From contig NC_022576.1 in the NCBI RefSeq assembly GCF_000477435.1, positions 434,001-498,000 of the forward strand: 64,000 nucleotides of DNA, read 5' to 3'. The translations under genes and the position numbers were made by a program. The notes beneath the pieces were generated by a model. That model was not told the DNA's origin, did no database searches, and worked only from the letters and a program-made list of their open reading frames with translations. Origin of the DNA: Candidatus Symbiobacter mobilis CR. Its GTDB lineage: Bacteria > Pseudomonadota > Gammaproteobacteria > Burkholderiales > Burkholderiaceae_C. Positions 8,633 through 17,277 of this stretch are shown in pieces. Every line of letters begins with the position of its first letter. The stretch's first letter is position 1.

Positions 8633-9223
8633 TCAGGTTAGGAGATGCCTGACAAAAGCCTCAATGGAGGGAACCTCCGGCGGCAATGCGGTGTAAGGAA
8701 GCTGCTCTCGATCGAGGATGGCGCGCATTCCCCGGTCGATTTCCAGCGCCTGTTCTTCGTCCTGGAATCGTCCCGAACGCACGTACTTGCGATCTCCACG
8801 CAATACCAGGATATTGACGTTGTCGTTTTGGCGGTACCACTCCAGAATTTGTTCCCGGGTTTTGGCCACATCGCAGATGTTGTCCACGTAGTTTTCGTTA
8901 TAGAACAAAATCTGTGGCAAGGAACATTCCGTAACCAAAAAATGCACTTGGCCGTCGATCAGGCTCAACATCTGATACTGGCGTTGCGCAATGAAGTACT
9001 GGTTTTTCAGTACCTCGAAATTCTGCTGCCACACCAATGATTTGGCGTAGTCGGGGATGGTTTCGACCGACTTGTTGTGCAAAGTGAGGTACAGGACGAT
9101 CGCAGCGGAAAACAGCGACTTTTCGCTACCCGGGCCACCGATGATGTTGATGACTTTGGTGGGGTACATGCGCATCTTGGTCTCGGGCAGGTGGTTGACG
9201 ACATTGACATACCGCACACTCAT
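8633..9223 (-). CDS. Small P-loop NTPase of the AAA/NadR-like kinase type
   Basis: A 196-aa protein with an N-terminal P-loop (NIIGGPGSEKS) preceded by a hydrophobic strand, a DGQVHFLVTE strand suggestive of Walker B, and a later VNILVLRG segment. The layout matches the AAA_28/NadR-like ATPases common in phages and scattered in bacteria, but the substrate is unknown. Unusually, the glycine just before the Walker A lysine is replaced by glutamate. The start at 9223 is well supported by AGGAGG seven bases upstream; an in-frame extension further upstream reads into repeat copy B and is rejected. It may form a unit with the downstream HDOD gene. Function unassigned. Confidence 0.7.
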   Translation of the reverse strand: MSVRYVNVVNHLPETKMRMYPTKVINIIGGPGSEKSLFSAAIVLYLTLHNKSVETIPDYAKSLVWQQNFEVLKNQYFIAQRQYQMLSLIDGQVHFLVTECSLPQILFYNENYVDNICDVAKTREQILEWYRQNDNVNILVLRGDRKYVRSGRFQDEEQALEIDRGMRAILDREQLPYTALPPEVPSIEAFVRHLLT

Positions 9224-9277
9224 GGCAAACCTCCTGTCCTGCTTACAACGAACCAATTTCCAGTCTACCACCGCCTT

Positions 9278-9422
9278 AGAACCTATCCCAGTAGGGGCTG
9301 TGCCATCGCATTGCACGCGGCGGCGGTGCTCGGAATCCTCATGTACTGTCAGTACATTCCGGTTCCTGCGCTCCGGCGTTGCGCACACTGCTTCGGCTCG
9401 CCTGCCTACTGAAATAGATTCT
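9278..9422 (+). repeat. MITE-like repeat family 1, copy B (145 bp)
   Basis: Same length, orientation and central palindrome as copy A. Ends are AGAACCTATCCCAGTAG and CTACTGAAATAGATTCT, so each terminal repeat has drifted by one base from the consensus. It lies 54 bp upstream of the P-loop gene start, inside a 415-bp gene-free stretch, where it could affect that gene's transcription. Confidence 0.88.
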
Positions 9423-9638
9423 TATTGCAGGACAAAAAGGCTCGAAAAAATCCACTGTACAACCCTTGCGATAGGACTCTGTTCTACAACATGCAAGAGA
9501 CGCTGGGCATTGGGGTGCCACGCAAAACAGTCAGCCGAGCCAATAGCGAATGATTTTTTGGGTTCACGTTTGGTGTAGTAGCCTGCCGGAATAGGCTACT
9601 TCAAGTAGTGTTTTGGCGTTCGAATCACAGCGAATCAA
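9423..9638. other. Gene-free stretch with one small hairpin
   Basis: No coding frame is supported. The only structure seen is an inverted repeat GTAGCCT (9578-9584) / AGGCTAC (9593-9599), about 40 bp beyond the stop of the HD-GYP-like gene on the minus strand. It might serve as a weak terminator, but no T-run follows immediately. Confidence 0.4.
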
Positions 9639-10610
9639 TCAGCCCGGAGCCACGAGTTGCAAGATGCGATGGTGGCTGAGACGTTCCTGTACCGCAGAAG
9701 ACGGTAATGCAGCCTGGATTTTGGGTGACCCCTTCGACGTGGGGTGCATCAACGGGGGTTTGAGCAGTCCACCCCCTTCTTGCAGCACGATGACGACGTC
9801 AGGTTGGTTGAGGGAAGCGCTGCGTCGCGTCACGATGGCCGTGCTGCCATTGTCCAGGCGCACGAAGGTGCCTGGGGGATAGAGGCCAACGATACGAACC
9901 AGCGCTTGTTCAACGTCCGAACCGGATTGCCGTGTCTGTTCCAGCAGGTATTTGGCGGATTCTTCGGCGCTGCGCCCTTCGCGGGAACGGCGCGGGCTGA
10001 TCATCGCTGCGTAGCGATCAATCACTCGCAGGATGCGCGCCAGCGTCTCTTCGGTGGGCGCAGAGCGCACAGGTGCAGAAGAGGGAGATTCGTTATGGTG
10101 CAGCTCGACGATGCGTAGCCACAGGTTGTCATCGATACCCAAGCGTGCGAGCAACATCGCGCCCTGGCTGGCGTGTACCGAAATCGACTGTTGTTGTTCC
10201 GGGGTAGGACGGCTGCCCTGCGTAGCCAGTTGGTCTTGCAGCGTCGTCATGGCGATGTTCATCGTCATTGCTGCATATACCAAACCGTCCCGCTGCTCTG
10301 ATGGCAGGGCGAATTCTTGGGATACCAGGTGGCAGAGCACCGCACAAACCAGCGCATGCGAGGTGCTGTATCCCACGGGGGAATGCGTGGCAAGCTGAAA
10401 CAACAGATACAAGCCCACGTCGGCGTCACGCTGGAGCAGGTCGCGCATCCACTGGTCGTACTGGGCAATGCGCTGCACAAACTCTTGGACTTGGGAAGGG
10501 TGGGTCAGCACCACCCCCAGGCCAGCTTCCAGATCCGACCAGAGTGCCAGAAGGTCTTCGTACTCGTCTTCGGAATGGAGAACGACGCCCACGATGGAAT
10601 AGGGATCCAC
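9639..10610 (-). CDS. Degenerate HD-GYP-type protein
   Basis: A 323-aa protein related to the HD-GYP cyclic-di-GMP phosphodiesterases. The central region aligns by eye with HD-GYP domains (YSTSHALVCAVLCHLVSQEF; HASQGAMLLARLGI; ELHHNES), and the end carries the YPPGTFVRLDNGSTAIV block. The same block, YPPGTIVQLSNGLIGMV, occurs in the intact HD-GYP protein at 50090-51370, so the two are paralogues. The catalytic HD pair and the GYP motif cannot be found, so this is probably a binding or regulatory version. It follows yajQ by 24 bp on the same strand and may share its transcript. YajQ is itself a cyclic-di-GMP-binding family in some bacteria, so the pairing fits. Confidence 0.75.
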   Translation of the reverse strand: MDPYSIVGVVLHSEDEYEDLLALWSDLEAGLGVVLTHPSQVQEFVQRIAQYDQWMRDLLQRDADVGLYLLFQLATHSPVGYSTSHALVCAVLCHLVSQEFALPSEQRDGLVYAAMTMNIAMTTLQDQLATQGSRPTPEQQQSISVHASQGAMLLARLGIDDNLWLRIVELHHNESPSSAPVRSAPTEETLARILRVIDRYAAMISPRRSREGRSAEESAKYLLEQTRQSGSDVEQALVRIVGLYPPGTFVRLDNGSTAIVTRRSASLNQPDVVIVLQEGGGLLKPPLMHPTSKGSPKIQAALPSSAVQERLSHHRILQLVAPG

Positions 10611-10634
10611 GAAGAACCGCAGCGGGCTCCCGTA

Positions 10635-11120
10635 TCAGTCCCGGAAGTTGTCGAACCCCAAGGGGTCGTCGGGGAACTCTTGCCGGATCAGGGCAATCGT
10701 GGCTTGGAGATCATCGCGCTTGGCGCCACTGATGCGCAGCTTGCCATCTTGCAATTGCGCTTGCACTTTGCGTTTGCTGTCTTTGACCACGCGCTGAATC
10801 TTTTTGGCCAGCTCCGTATCGATGCCGCTGCGAATCTGGATGGTCAGCGTGACCCGATCCCCCCCCGCTTTGTGGATGTCGCCCTTTTGCAGGAAGCGCA
10901 CATCCACATTGCGCTTGGTGAGCTTGTTGCGGAGGATGTCTTCGATTTGGGTGAGTTGGAAGTCCGCATTGCCGATCAGGACGATGTCTTTGTCCTTCCA
11001 TTCGATCGCTGCGGGGGTTCCCTTGAAGTCGAAACGGGTGGCTACCTCGCGACTGGTGTTGTCGACAGCGTGCCGGACATCGACCACCGAGGCTTCACAG
11101 ATCGTGTCAAAGGAGGGCAT
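10635..11120 (-). CDS. yajQ: YajQ family nucleotide-binding protein
   Basis: A 161-aa protein matching the YajQ family over its whole length (usual size about 160 aa). It shows the opening MPSFD, RFDFKGT, the KRNVDVRFLQKGD segment and the ending QEFPDDPLGFDNFRD. YajQ proteins are small cytoplasmic two-domain proteins; a Xanthomonas member binds cyclic di-GMP and acts with a transcription regulator. It is divergent from murB with 122 bp between starts, an arrangement common in Burkholderiales. Confidence 0.95.
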   Translation of the reverse strand: MPSFDTICEASVVDVRHAVDNTSREVATRFDFKGTPAAIEWKDKDIVLIGNADFQLTQIEDILRNKLTKRNVDVRFLQKGDIHKAGGDRVTLTIQIRSGIDTELAKKIQRVVKDSKRKVQAQLQDGKLRISGAKRDDLQATIALIRQEFPDDPLGFDNFRD

Positions 11121-11242
11121 AAAAGAAGGAAAAAAACGTACCAGAAAGCGCGCACCGGAGCGGAAATCACCGCTGCATGGGTATCGAGGGAATGCACGCA
11201 GGCGTCGAATCGACCTTGGCAGGGGGGTGCGACAATTCTGCC

Positions 11243-12331
11243 ATGGACGTTTTGCGCAATGTTTCTCTGCGGTCGTTCAACACCTTGGGTGCGGATGTGC
11301 AAGCGCAAGCTTTGGTGCAAGTGGCTTGCGAGGCCGATATTCATGCCTTGCTCGGGGACGCGACGTGGCGCGACGTGCCGATACTGATTCTGGGCGGGGG
11401 CAGCAATATCGTGCTGACTCGCGACGTTCCCGGGCTTGTGCTCTCTGTTGCGCTGCGCGGGCGCAGGCTGGTTCGAGAGACCGAGCACCTTCGCATCGTC
11501 GAGGCTGCCGCTGGCGAGCCTTGGCACGATTTCGTTGCCTGGACGCTCGATAACGGCTGGCCCGGGCTGGAAAACCTCGCAGGCATTCCTGGAACGGTGG
11601 GCGCTGCCCCGGTGCAGAACATCGGCGCGTACGGGGTGGAGCTACAAGATCGTTTTGACGAACTCGACTACATCGACCTGCGCACGGGGCAGACCGGCAC
11701 ACTAGGTGCTGCCGAATGTGGCTTTGGTTACCGCCAATCCATATTTCGCTACGGTACTTGGCTTGCAGAGGGAAAACGAGCGGGCCAAGAGGAACCAGAC
11801 AAGCAGGGTGCGGCATCCCTGCGAGGCCATGCCTTGATCACCCGCGTGCGTTTTGCCTTGCCAAAGGTGTATCAGCCGGTGCTAGGGTACGCCGACATCG
11901 AACAGCGACTACTGGCTGCTGGAGGGGCAGAGCCGGATGCGCGCACGCTCTTCGATTGGGTATGCGAGATTCGCAGCGCCAAGTTGCCCGACCCGCGCGA
12001 ACCCGGACTCGGTAATGTGGGGAGTTTTTTCAAGAATCCGACGGTGAGCGAGGAACAGTTTCAGCACATCATTGGTCGCCATCCGCATTTGGTTCACTAT
12101 CGCCTGGGCGATGGAACGATCAAGTTTGCCGCTGCGTGGATGATCGATGCTTGCGGTTGGAAGGCCCAGTCGATGGGGCCAGCGCGGGTGTATGCACGTC
12201 ATGCCATCGTGCTTGTGCATCCTGGCGGGCCTGCGGCCGGTGCGGAGGTGCTGGCGTTGGCCCGGGCCATCCAGGCCAGTGTGTGCGAGCGGTTCGGGGT
12301 TGTTCTTGAAATCGAACCTGTCGTGGTGTAG
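11243..12331 (+). CDS. murB: UDP-N-acetylenolpyruvoylglucosamine reductase
   Basis: Flavoenzyme of 362 aa that reduces UDP-GlcNAc-enolpyruvate to UDP-MurNAc with NADPH, the second committed step of peptidoglycan synthesis. FAD-binding residues are seen in LGGGSNIVL and in LENLAGIPGTVGAAPVQNIGAYG. The catalytic serine lies in GNVGSFFKNP and the conserved glutamate near the end in VLEIEPVVV. I chose the ATG at 11243, which gives the usual N-terminus (MDVLRNVSLRSFNT) with an AGGGGGGTG stretch about a dozen bases upstream; an ATG at 11177 would add 22 unlike residues. It is divergent from yajQ. Confidence 0.96.
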   Translation: MDVLRNVSLRSFNTLGADVQAQALVQVACEADIHALLGDATWRDVPILILGGGSNIVLTRDVPGLVLSVALRGRRLVRETEHLRIVEAAAGEPWHDFVAWTLDNGWPGLENLAGIPGTVGAAPVQNIGAYGVELQDRFDELDYIDLRTGQTGTLGAAECGFGYRQSIFRYGTWLAEGKRAGQEEPDKQGAASLRGHALITRVRFALPKVYQPVLGYADIEQRLLAAGGAEPDARTLFDWVCEIRSAKLPDPREPGLGNVGSFFKNPTVSEEQFQHIIGRHPHLVHYRLGDGTIKFAAAWMIDACGWKAQSMGPARVYARHAIVLVHPGGPAAGAEVLALARAIQASVCERFGVVLEIEPVVV

Positions 12332-12556
12332 CGCCTGTCCCAGCATGGATATGGGAACCTTGACCTGGCATTTTTTTGGGCCTTGCGGCTGCTCCAAAGG
12401 CCCTACGTAGAATCTTTCTTGCTTTTTCTTGCTTGGGCACGGCATTGTTTGCACGGCACCTTCGGCAATCTTCTTGCGGTGCGTGGGTTGCGTTGATACC
12501 TTCCCAACGTCTTTGTTCCGCTCCTTTTTCTTTTTGGCTTGGGCCTGCTTCCCCGA

Positions 12557-13477
12557 ATGTTGACCTTTCAGCAGTTGATTCTGCAATTGCAGACCTATTG
12601 GGACGCACAGGGTTGTGCGTTGTTGCAGCCTTGTGATATGGAAGTGGGCGCAGGGACCTCGCACACCGCCACGTTCCTGCGAGCGCTGGGGCCGGAACCA
12701 TGGAAAGCCGCGTATGTGCAGCCCAGTCGCCGCCCCAAGGATGGCCGCTACGGCGCCAACCCGAACCGCTTGCAGCACTATTACCAGTACCAGGTCGTCC
12801 TTAAGCCGGCGCCGCGCAACATCCTCGATCTGTATCTGGGTAGTTTGGCGTCGATGGGGCTGGATCTGCGAGTCAACGACGTCCGTTTCGTCGAAGACGA
12901 CTGGGAAAACCCCACTCTGGGCGCGTGGGGGTTAGGTTGGGAAGTCTGGCTCAACGGCATGGAAGTAACACAGTTCACGTACTTCCAGCAGGTTGGCGGG
13001 ATCGATTGCCGCCCTATCACCGGGGAGATTACCTACGGGTTGGAGCGCTTGGCCATGTACCTGCAGGGGGTAGACAACGTGTTCGATCTGGCCTGGACTC
13101 AGGCGCCAGACGGTTCCGTTCTGCGCTATGGGGACGTGTACAAGCAGAACGAGGTTGAGCAATCTGCCTACAACTTCGAGTACAGCGACGCAGCATTCCT
13201 CTTCGCCTCGTTCAGCGCCCATGAAGCCCAGGCCAAGCGATTGATGGAAGCGCAGTTGGCGTTGCCGGCTTATGAGCAAGTACTCAAATGCGCGCACACC
13301 TTCAATCTGCTTGATGCACGCGGTGCGATCAGCGTGACGGAGCGTGCCGCCTACATTGGCCGCATCCGCACGCTGGCAAGACTGGTGGCGCAAAGCTATC
13401 TGGACAGTCGGCAACGGCTGGGTTTCCCAATGGCTCCGCCGCAATGGGTCGCTAGCATGGCAGGCATCGGCTCCTAA
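12557..13477 (+). CDS. glyQ: Glycyl-tRNA synthetase alpha chain
   Basis: Catalytic alpha subunit (306 aa; E. coli 303) of the tetrameric bacterial glycyl-tRNA synthetase, which charges tRNA-Gly together with GlyS. It has the family opening [19 protein letters not shown] and the class II elements [15 protein letters not shown] and [19 protein letters not shown]. The ATG at 12557 gives the standard N-terminus. The 225 bp between murB and this gene hold no recognisable coding or RNA element, apart from two T-rich pyrimidine stretches. glyS follows after 84 bp. Confidence 0.97.
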   Translation: MLTFQQLILQLQTYWDAQGCALLQPCDMEVGAGTSHTATFLRALGPEPWKAAYVQPSRRPKDGRYGANPNRLQHYYQYQVVLKPAPRNILDLYLGSLASMGLDLRVNDVRFVEDDWENPTLGAWGLGWEVWLNGMEVTQFTYFQQVGGIDCRPITGEITYGLERLAMYLQGVDNVFDLAWTQAPDGSVLRYGDVYKQNEVEQSAYNFEYSDAAFLFASFSAHEAQAKRLMEAQLALPAYEQVLKCAHTFNLLDARGAISVTERAAYIGRIRTLARLVAQSYLDSRQRLGFPMAPPQWVASMAGIGS

Positions 13478-13561
13478 AGCGCCCATTCTTTCGCTTTGCA
13501 TAGGCTCTCTGCCTCTTCCCCCGGCGCTGCGTGCGTCTTTTCCTGCCATGAATCTCGCGTT

Positions 13562-15781
13562 ATGAATCTCTTGGTTGAATTGCTGGTCGAGGAGCTGCCC
13601 CCCAAGGCGCTGGCCAAATTGGGGGCAGCGTTGGCCCAGGTGTTGTGGGAGCAGTTACAGCAACTGGGCTTGGCGGGTGCGGAGTCGGTCATTACCCCCT
13701 TTGCCACCCCGCGACGGCTGGCCGTCCACGTCACGCAAGTGCTGCCGCAGGCGCCGGACAAACCCGTGCGTCATCGCCTCATGCCCGTTTCCGTGGGGTT
13801 GGATGCTGCGGGCCAGCCCACGCAAGCCCTGCGCAAAAAGCTGCTGGCGTTGGGCGTGGCCGATGTCGAAGCCGTGGTGCCCACGCTGCTGCAGGTTCCC
13901 GATGGCAAGGCCGTAGCGCTGTGGTTCGAGCAAACTGCCGTCGGCGCGACGCTGCAAGCGGGCCTGCAGCAGGCGCTGGAAACCGCACTGGACCGTCTCC
14001 CCATCCCCAAGGTGATGAGCTACCCGCTGGAATCGGACTGCGCCCTGCCCGGATGGAACGTGGTGCGTTTCGTGCGCCCTGCGCATGGCTTGGTCGCGCT
14101 GTACGGAGATGCTGTCGTCGACGTGACCGTTCTGGGCCTCCACGCTGGGCGGACTACCCAAGGCCATCGTTTCCTGGCTTCGGGGCCGTTGTCGATCCCC
14201 AGCGCTGACGAATACGAGCTTGTGCTGTACCGGGATGGCAAAGTGGTGTGCGGGTTTGCCCAGCGTAAGCAAGAGATCCTGCGCCAACTCCATGAAGCCG
14301 CAGAAGGGGAGGGTGCTCGTGTTCTCGAAGACGAGGCACTCCTCGACGAAGTCACCGCGCTGGTCGAATGGCCTCGCGTGCTGGTGTGCATCTTCGAGGC
14401 GGATTTTCTGGAGGTGCCGCAAGAGTGCCTGATCCTGACGATGCAGGCCAACCAGAAGTATTTCCCGTTGTTGGACGCTGCGGGCAAGCTGCTACCCAGG
14501 TTCTTGGTCGTCAGCAACATCGATCCCGCAGACCCTGCCGCCGTCCGGGGCGGTAACGAGCGTGTGGTGCGGTCGCGCCTGAGCGATGCGCGTTTCTTCT
14601 ATGACCAGGATCGCAAAAAGACCTTGGAATCCCGCGTCGCGGGCTTGGACAAAGTCGTCTATCACCATCGGCTAGGCTCGTTGGGGGATCGGGTGCGGCG
14701 CGTGGAATCGATTGCCGAACGCATCGCAGGCAGGCTTATTGCCGTAGGCAAGCGCATTCCTGCAAGGTGCGATACCACCCAGGTCGATACCTTGGTCGAC
14801 AACTTCGTAGATATTTCAGTCGATACCCTGGTGGATCGTGTTCGTTGCGCTGCCCGCTTGGCCAAAGCGGATCTGCTGACCGACATGGTTGGCGAATTTG
14901 CCGAACTCCAGGGTGTCATGGGAGCGTACTACGCACGGCACGACGGGCTGCCCGAGGACGTGGCGGAGGCCATCGAAGACCACTACAAGCCCCGTTTTGC
15001 CGCAGACACCTTGCCGCGCAACCCTGTGGGCACCGTTTTGGCCTTGGCGGACAAGCTCGAAACCTTGGTCGGCATGTTTGGCATTGGCAACCTTCCCACC
15101 GGGGAAAAAGACCCCTTCGCCCTGCGCCGACACGCGCTGGGCGTCGTGCGAATGCTCATCGACAAGGGTTTGCCACTCGATCTTGACACGCTGCTGACCG
15201 ACGCCCATGCAGCCTTTGGGGCGGTGCGGGCTGCGTCCCCGGCAGGAGGCTGGGATGCTGGGGTATGCGCCGCATTGCAAACCTTCTTTTTGGACCGGCT
15301 GGCTGGATATTTACGGGAACGGGGGTACACCACTCGGGAAGTGGATGCCGTGCTGGCTTTGCGTCCCCAGCGTCTGTGCGAATTGCCCCGGCGCTTGGCC
15401 GCAGTGCGCGCCTTTGCGGCATTGCCCGAAGCTGCTGCGCTGGCAGCAGCCAACAAGCGCATCGCCAACCTGTTGGGCAAGTCCGATACGACGGTGGCGG
15501 CCTCTGGCTCTTTGCAAGAAAGTCTGTTCACCGAAGCCGCAGAACGCGCCCTCTACCAAGCCATGCAAAGCACTTTGGCCATTGCCCAGGCCAAGCGGGC
15601 AGAGGGCGATGACACGGCATCGCTGCAAGCACTGGCAGCGTTACGTTCCCCGGTCGATGCCTTTTTCAATGAAGTGATGGTGTTGTGCGAAGAGCAGGTC
15701 GTTCGCAGCAACAGGTTACGGCTGTTGCACACGCTGCATCAGGCGATGAACCAGGTGGCCGATCTGGCACGGCTGGCTTGA
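13562..15781 (+). CDS. glyS: Glycyl-tRNA synthetase beta chain
   Basis: Beta subunit (739 aa; E. coli 689) that partners GlyQ and recognises tRNA-Gly. It has the typical start NLLVELLVEELPPKAL, the central RFFYDQDRKKTLESRV segment, an HD-like core (DLLTDMVGEFAELQGVMG) and the C-terminal helical anticodon-binding region. The ATG at 13562 is preferred over one 66 bp upstream. A short run rich in V-D-T-L-V-D repeats (about residues 404-428, near base 14790) is an insertion and explains part of the extra length. Confidence 0.97.
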   Translation: MNLLVELLVEELPPKALAKLGAALAQVLWEQLQQLGLAGAESVITPFATPRRLAVHVTQVLPQAPDKPVRHRLMPVSVGLDAAGQPTQALRKKLLALGVADVEAVVPTLLQVPDGKAVALWFEQTAVGATLQAGLQQALETALDRLPIPKVMSYPLESDCALPGWNVVRFVRPAHGLVALYGDAVVDVTVLGLHAGRTTQGHRFLASGPLSIPSADEYELVLYRDGKVVCGFAQRKQEILRQLHEAAEGEGARVLEDEALLDEVTALVEWPRVLVCIFEADFLEVPQECLILTMQANQKYFPLLDAAGKLLPRFLVVSNIDPADPAAVRGGNERVVRSRLSDARFFYDQDRKKTLESRVAGLDKVVYHHRLGSLGDRVRRVESIAERIAGRLIAVGKRIPARCDTTQVDTLVDNFVDISVDTLVDRVRCAARLAKADLLTDMVGEFAELQGVMGAYYARHDGLPEDVAEAIEDHYKPRFAADTLPRNPVGTVLALADKLETLVGMFGIGNLPTGEKDPFALRRHALGVVRMLIDKGLPLDLDTLLTDAHAAFGAVRAASPAGGWDAGVCAALQTFFLDRLAGYLRERGYTTREVDAVLALRPQRLCELPRRLAAVRAFAALPEAAALAAANKRIANLLGKSDTTVAASGSLQESLFTEAAERALYQAMQSTLAIAQAKRAEGDDTASLQALAALRSPVDAFFNEVMVLCEEQVVRSNRLRLLHTLHQAMNQVADLARLA

Positions 15782-15826
15782 TTCCCCCTCATTTCCCCTT
15801 GACTTCCGACTTCCGGGAGACTGCCC

Positions 15827-16414
15827 ATGACCCCTATCAAGCTCGTCATCCTCGACCGCGACGGAACGATCAACCGCAATAGCGCGGAATACATCAAGTC
15901 GCTGGAAGAATGGATTCCCTTGCCCGGAGCATTCGAGGCGATTGCTGCCCTCAATCATGCAGGGTGGCACGTCGTGCTGGCTTCCAACCAATCTGGCCTA
16001 GGGCGTGGTCTGTCGGAAGTGTCCGATCTCAACGCGATCCACACCCGGATGAACCAGCAGCTTGCCGCTGTCGGTGCGCGCATCGATGCGATCTTCTTTT
16101 GTCCCCACACCCCTGATGAAGACTGCCACTGTCGCAAGCCCCGCTCTGGCCTTTTCGAGCAGATTGCGGAGCGTTTCGGAACCAGCCTTTCCGGGGTGCC
16201 TGTGGTGGGGGATTCGGCCCGCGATCTTGTCGCTGGCGCCAATGTGGGGTGTGAGCCGCATCTGGTGTGTTCGGGCAACACGGTTGTGGAAGACGGTGCG
16301 CCGCTCCCTGCGGAATTTCCGCCCAATACGATGGTTCACCCTGATCTGGGAGCCTTTGCCCAGTATTGGATCGACCGGCACCAAGCCAAGGATCGCTGTA
16401 CTCACACTTCGTAG
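15827..16414 (+). CDS. gmhB: D-glycero-beta-D-manno-heptose 1,7-bisphosphate 7-phosphatase
   Basis: HAD-family phosphatase of 195 aa (E. coli 191) that makes heptose 1-phosphate for the LPS inner core. The HAD nucleophile motif is LDRDGTIN near residues 9-16. The zinc site typical of GmhB is present as CPHTPDEDCHCRKP, and the third motif as VVGDSARDL. It lies 45 bp after glyS with a GGGAGA site before the ATG, and is probably co-transcribed with glyQS and plsC. Confidence 0.95.
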   Translation: MTPIKLVILDRDGTINRNSAEYIKSLEEWIPLPGAFEAIAALNHAGWHVVLASNQSGLGRGLSEVSDLNAIHTRMNQQLAAVGARIDAIFFCPHTPDEDCHCRKPRSGLFEQIAERFGTSLSGVPVVGDSARDLVAGANVGCEPHLVCSGNTVVEDGAPLPAEFPPNTMVHPDLGAFAQYWIDRHQAKDRCTHTS

Positions 16415-16518
16415 CGGTGCGTAGCGCTCATTGTTGACAGTCTTCACGAGTCGGCCATAGTCGGTACTCGTCGTTACCGGTCCTGATCGATCTTTTTCCC
16501 GCACCGTTCTCTTGGATC

Positions 16519-17277
16519 ATGCTTCGCTGCTTGCGTTCTCTCCTCCACATGATCTGGATGGGGATCACGGTTATTCCCTGGACGATGGCCGTGTGGTGGG
16601 TATCCCTGTTGCGATCCCCGGCGCAGGCTTGGTGGTATGCGGTGGGGTGGTTCCGTGTCGTGATCTGGGGTACTCGCCACCTGCTGGGGATTCGTATGGA
16701 AGTGTTGGGGCTGGAGCACTTGCCTGCTGAAGGGCCTGTGGTCTTGTTGTGCAAACACCAGTCTGCGCTGGAGACGCTGTGGATTCCGACTTTGATCCCG
16801 CACCGTCTTGCGTTCGTGTTCAAGAGAGAGCTATTGCAGATCCCGTTTTTCGGCTGGTCGATGGCGCGGCTCGACATGGTTCACATCGACCGCAGCGCGC
16901 GGGCGGTTGCGATGAAGCAGGTCATCGAGCAAGGAACGCGCTTGCTGGGTCAGGGCACGTGGATCATCATGTTCCCGGAGGGGACGCGCGTCCCCCGGGG
17001 CAAGGCAGGCACATACCAAAGCGCCGGAGTTCGCCTTGCTGTGCAGGCGGGGGCAACGATTGTCCCGGTGGCCGTGGCCACAGCGCGTTGCTGGCCCAAG
17101 CAGGGGTTTTGCAAATTGCCCGGCGTGGTGCGCGTGGCGTTCGGGCAGCCCATCGCAACGCAGGGGCAGGAACCCAGGGAACTGCTGCATACCGTGCAGG
17201 CGTGGATCGAAGGGGAAATGCGTCGTATTGACCCCGAGGCCTATCCGGATTGCGATGAAGCCAAAGGATTGGAATAA
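16519..17277 (+). CDS. plsC: 1-acyl-sn-glycerol-3-phosphate acyltransferase
   Basis: Membrane-associated acyltransferase (252 aa) that adds the second acyl chain to lysophosphatidic acid in phospholipid synthesis. Motif I is KHQSALET (His with Glu at the HX4D/E position), motif III is FPEGTRVPRG and motif IV lies in IVPVAVATARCWPK. One or two N-terminal hydrophobic segments should anchor it in the inner membrane. Its stop overlaps the start of ygjP by 23 nt, so the two are probably translated from one message. Confidence 0.93.
   Translation: MLRCLRSLLHMIWMGITVIPWTMAVWWVSLLRSPAQAWWYAVGWFRVVIWGTRHLLGIRMEVLGLEHLPAEGPVVLLCKHQSALETLWIPTLIPHRLAFVFKRELLQIPFFGWSMARLDMVHIDRSARAVAMKQVIEQGTRLLGQGTWIIMFPEGTRVPRGKAGTYQSAGVRLAVQAGATIVPVAVATARCWPKQGFCKLPGVVRVAFGQPIATQGQEPRELLHTVQAWIEGEMRRIDPEAYPDCDEAKGLE

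Noticed and set aside
8633..9388. N-terminal extension of the P-loop gene with an arginine-rich start reading into repeat copy B
   Set aside because: The extra 55 codons come from the antisense of the repeat and recur, almost unchanged, at copies A and D; the AGGAGG-supported ATG at 9223 is the real start.
10317..11387. Plus-strand frame of 356 codons spanning yajQ and the murB start
   Set aside because: It overlaps three better supported genes and shows no recognisable domain.
12332..12556. Possible glycine riboswitch or leader before glyQ
   Set aside because: No glycine aptamer core or terminator/antiterminator pair could be recognised; only pyrimidine-rich stretches.
14780..14845. Short tandem repeat in glyS (V-D-T-L-V-D units) as a possible sequence error or CRISPR-like repeat
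   Set aside because: The units are irregular, in frame and few; it is best read as a small in-frame insertion in the protein.
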